NCBI RefSeq assembly: GCF_030936135.1
Contig: NC_082602.1
Coordinates: 744,001 to 808,000, forward strand
Reading direction: 5' to 3'
DNA length: 64,000 nucleotides
Origin: Gavia stellata
Taxonomy: Eukaryota > Chordata > Aves > Gaviiformes > Gaviidae
Shown here piece by piece: positions 61,913 to 64,000 of this stretch. The notes beneath the pieces were generated by a model, which made no database searches, was not told where the DNA came from, and saw only the letters and a program-made list of their open reading frames with translations. Position numbers and translations under genes: made by a program. Within the stretch, counting starts at the first letter, position 1; each line of letters opens with the position of its first letter.

Positions 61913-63881
61913 TTTTTTTTTTTGTTTTGTTTTAAAATGTGCACATATGTGCAGGAGGAAGAATTTACCCCAGCTTAGCCTCTTGTTTTGTTCATGGCTC
62001 TAAGCTTCAGCATCGCTCTTACGTTGGTAGCTGCAGTGCTACCAACTGCACTCCAGCTCCTCTCCCCACTGCTCCGTCTGCCTACGGTGAACGTGGGGGA
62101 CCATTAACTTTCTTGGGGTCTCTGTGCATAAATGTTGTTCAAAACCAAGGGAAGCACCTAGAGAAGGTGGCGTGGGGTTGCTCTCAAGAATGGGGTGTCA
62201 AGTTAATAGGGCAGTATGAGGGATCAAACACCCTGTGATGGAGCTGAGCAGAGTCTTTAGATGAATTCCTTGGAGACTTCGAAGCAGCAAGACAAGGGTT
62301 GACTTGATGATAAAGTATGTTTGTGTCGTTGACAGATGTGAAGATTCCCCCCGTCACCCCCCACCCCGTTCCCTGTTTGCTTTGATGTGTTTGTTTTTAC
62401 TTGCTTTAGAAAGGCTCTTTCTGGTGTTAGGGGAAGATGTCAGGGAGTCGCAGAGCTTTCCATTCCCAGTATCAGCCCTGGAATAGCTGGTCAGCGCTGG
62501 TCAGCGTGTCTACTGGTCACGTAATGCTTTGCAGACCGAGTCTTCTTGTATGTCAATGAGCGGAGGTATGGAAGTCTGAGAGGCCCAAGCTGTCGGTAAG
62601 CAGCAGAAAGGGAAGAATGGGAAAGGTGTGCATGGGAACAGGAACCCAAGGAGGTGGCTTTAGCTGGAGGACCTCATCCTCATAGCTTTGAGTGGTGAAC
62701 CACTAAGTGCTATAAAAAGAGCTGAATCACTTTTGTGGCGTGGGTTATCACCTCCCTTTGAAACTTAATTCAAGAATAAAGAGAGGGAATTAAGCCAGCT
62801 AGACCTTCCTCGCTTCTCTGACCTCTGATGTCAGGGATAGCCATTGCCACACTCCATTTGAGATCTGAAGATAAGACGTGAAGCCAGGTGATTGCTGGGC
62901 AGGATGAGACCTGGTTCCTCGCCTAGTCAGATGATAGAGATACCATTCACAGATGTCTCCATGTGCAAGCTCAGGGTCATCGCTGAAGCAGCAGCATTGT
63001 CACCCATGACCTGAATTGCAGCCAGTGGCTGGGTTGAACCTGTGACCGAAGGAGGCAGCTTCATAGTTTCAGACTTTTTGAAACTCTTTTCTTTGCCAAG
63101 CAGTGAAATTCCTGTTGCTTATCCTACCAGATCCATTATTTGCCGACAACCTGATTTCATCCAAGCTGAGCCTGCTGTTCTCCCAAGCAATGAAGGACGA
63201 CAGAGATGTGTCATTCATGATACTGATCAGTCAAGTCTTCCTTGTTTAGGCCAGGGATTGCATGATGACGTTGAATAGGACCTGTGTGTCATCTTTGTTG
63301 GACTGCAAAGTTGGGGCCAAAATGGAAGAGGGTGTTGGGTGTGTCTGTCCAGCTAATCACAGTGCAGGGTTTCCCTTGGCCCCTGTTACTGCTTTCTTGC
63401 CTGAAAATTAATTTTACCTTCAGGTAGACACTGGAGTTTCTGGCTGGCTTTGGGGCAAGGCGCTAGATTTGGCGCGAGAAAATCAGTGACAGCTTTCTTT
63501 GAGCATCCATATAGAATACTGTCCGTGGCATTGGGTTGGGTTGGTTTCTCACCGGAAAGCAGGAGCAGGGTGGGTGTGCAGGTCTTGGCTGGGGACTCCG
63601 GGCTGCCCAAGCCTTTTTCCACAGATAACACGGGGAGCTCGCGGAATCCAGGCGAGCTGCCGAGGCAGAATTAACTTCTCTGGGAAGCATTCCCAGATCT
63701 TTTGGGAGAAGTACAATGCTGGTTTTTAGCCACGCTTGACATCTGATTCAGCCTGCATGCTCATGGGATTGAAAAAGCAGCGTGCTCGCTACTCGCGTTA
63801 GGTGAGGTCTGCATAGTTGTAATAAAAGTTGTCTTGGCCAGTAATAAGCTTAGAGGTTGTACTTGCTAGCTGGCTCATAAT

Positions 63882-63897
63882 CACACACGCACACACA
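63882..63897. repeat. Short CA dinucleotide tract
   Basis: Eight CA-type units with one CG interruption. It is a small microsatellite near the window end. Confidence 0.75.
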
Positions 63898-64000
63898 GAG
63901 ATATCCTTCTGAGAAGGGAAAATATGAGGCTTTTTACATTTTTTTTAATATTACAGTACAGAGCACTTTGACGCAGATTTTCCTAAGCTAAAATATGCTA

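Larger units (their letters stand above)
60385..64000 (+). other. SGMS1: SGMS1 intron, downstream of the first coding exon
   Basis: I searched for the next expected SGMS1 exon, which encodes the third membrane span and begins with SIISRRFF-like residues. It is not here, so the intron continues past the window end. Contents are unremarkable apart from a G/T-rich tract at 61875-61925, a short CA tract at 63882-63897 and small open frames without motifs. No CR1 copy is recognised in this part. Confidence 0.8.

Noticed and set aside
62220..62310. Possible CR1 tail (GGGTTGACTTGATGATAAAG)
   Set aside because: Only one short phrase resembles the CR1 3' end. The TTTTCCAACC motif and the octamer tail are both missing.
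60385..64000. Second SGMS1 coding exon within the window
   Set aside because: I looked for the conserved sequence of the next exon (third membrane span) and did not find it in any frame on the + strand.

Overview
This window looks like bird nuclear DNA. It holds several copies of the CR1 non-LTR retrotransposon, with the short octamer-type 3' tail (ATTCTGTGA-like) and 5' truncation typical of avian CR1. It also contains an exon whose translation I recognise as the N-terminal half of sphingomyelin synthase 1 (SGMS1). I cannot name the species from the sequence alone.

The window is almost entirely non-coding and is best read as the long 5' part of the SGMS1 locus on the + strand. The only confident protein-coding segment is one exon at 59536-60378. 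It has a strong acceptor, about 220 nt of 5' UTR packed with upstream ORFs, an ATG at 59756, and 207 complete codons plus two bases. These encode a SAM domain, a linker and the first two membrane spans. A consensus GTAAGT donor follows at 60379 (phase 2). The catalytic exons must lie beyond 64000. A canonical AATAAA lies 80 nt into the following intron, just after an in-frame TAA, so a truncated isoform is conceivable.

Upstream, a compact CpG island at about 37.6-38.0 kb, with good donor sites, is the best candidate for a promoter or non-coding first exon. The first 85 bases of the window end at a GTGAGT donor and may be the tail of another 5' exon. Weaker CpG-enriched patches lie at 31.4-32.0 kb and 47.8-48.0 kb.

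The rest is intron-like or upstream DNA containing CR1 copies. The sense copies are at 14.7, 22.3 (tiny and old), 33.1 and 45.0 kb (tail only). The antisense copies are at 21.1, 23.6-26.1 (the longest) and 58.0 kb. The 23.6-26.1 kb copy still shows endonuclease and reverse-transcriptase motifs but is frameshifted and internally deleted. Low-complexity tracts (poly-T, poly-purine, G/T-rich and C/A-rich) are scattered throughout. I found no tRNA, rRNA, CRISPR array, operon or complete new gene. A few unexplained long overlapping ORFs are listed as leads, not as genes.
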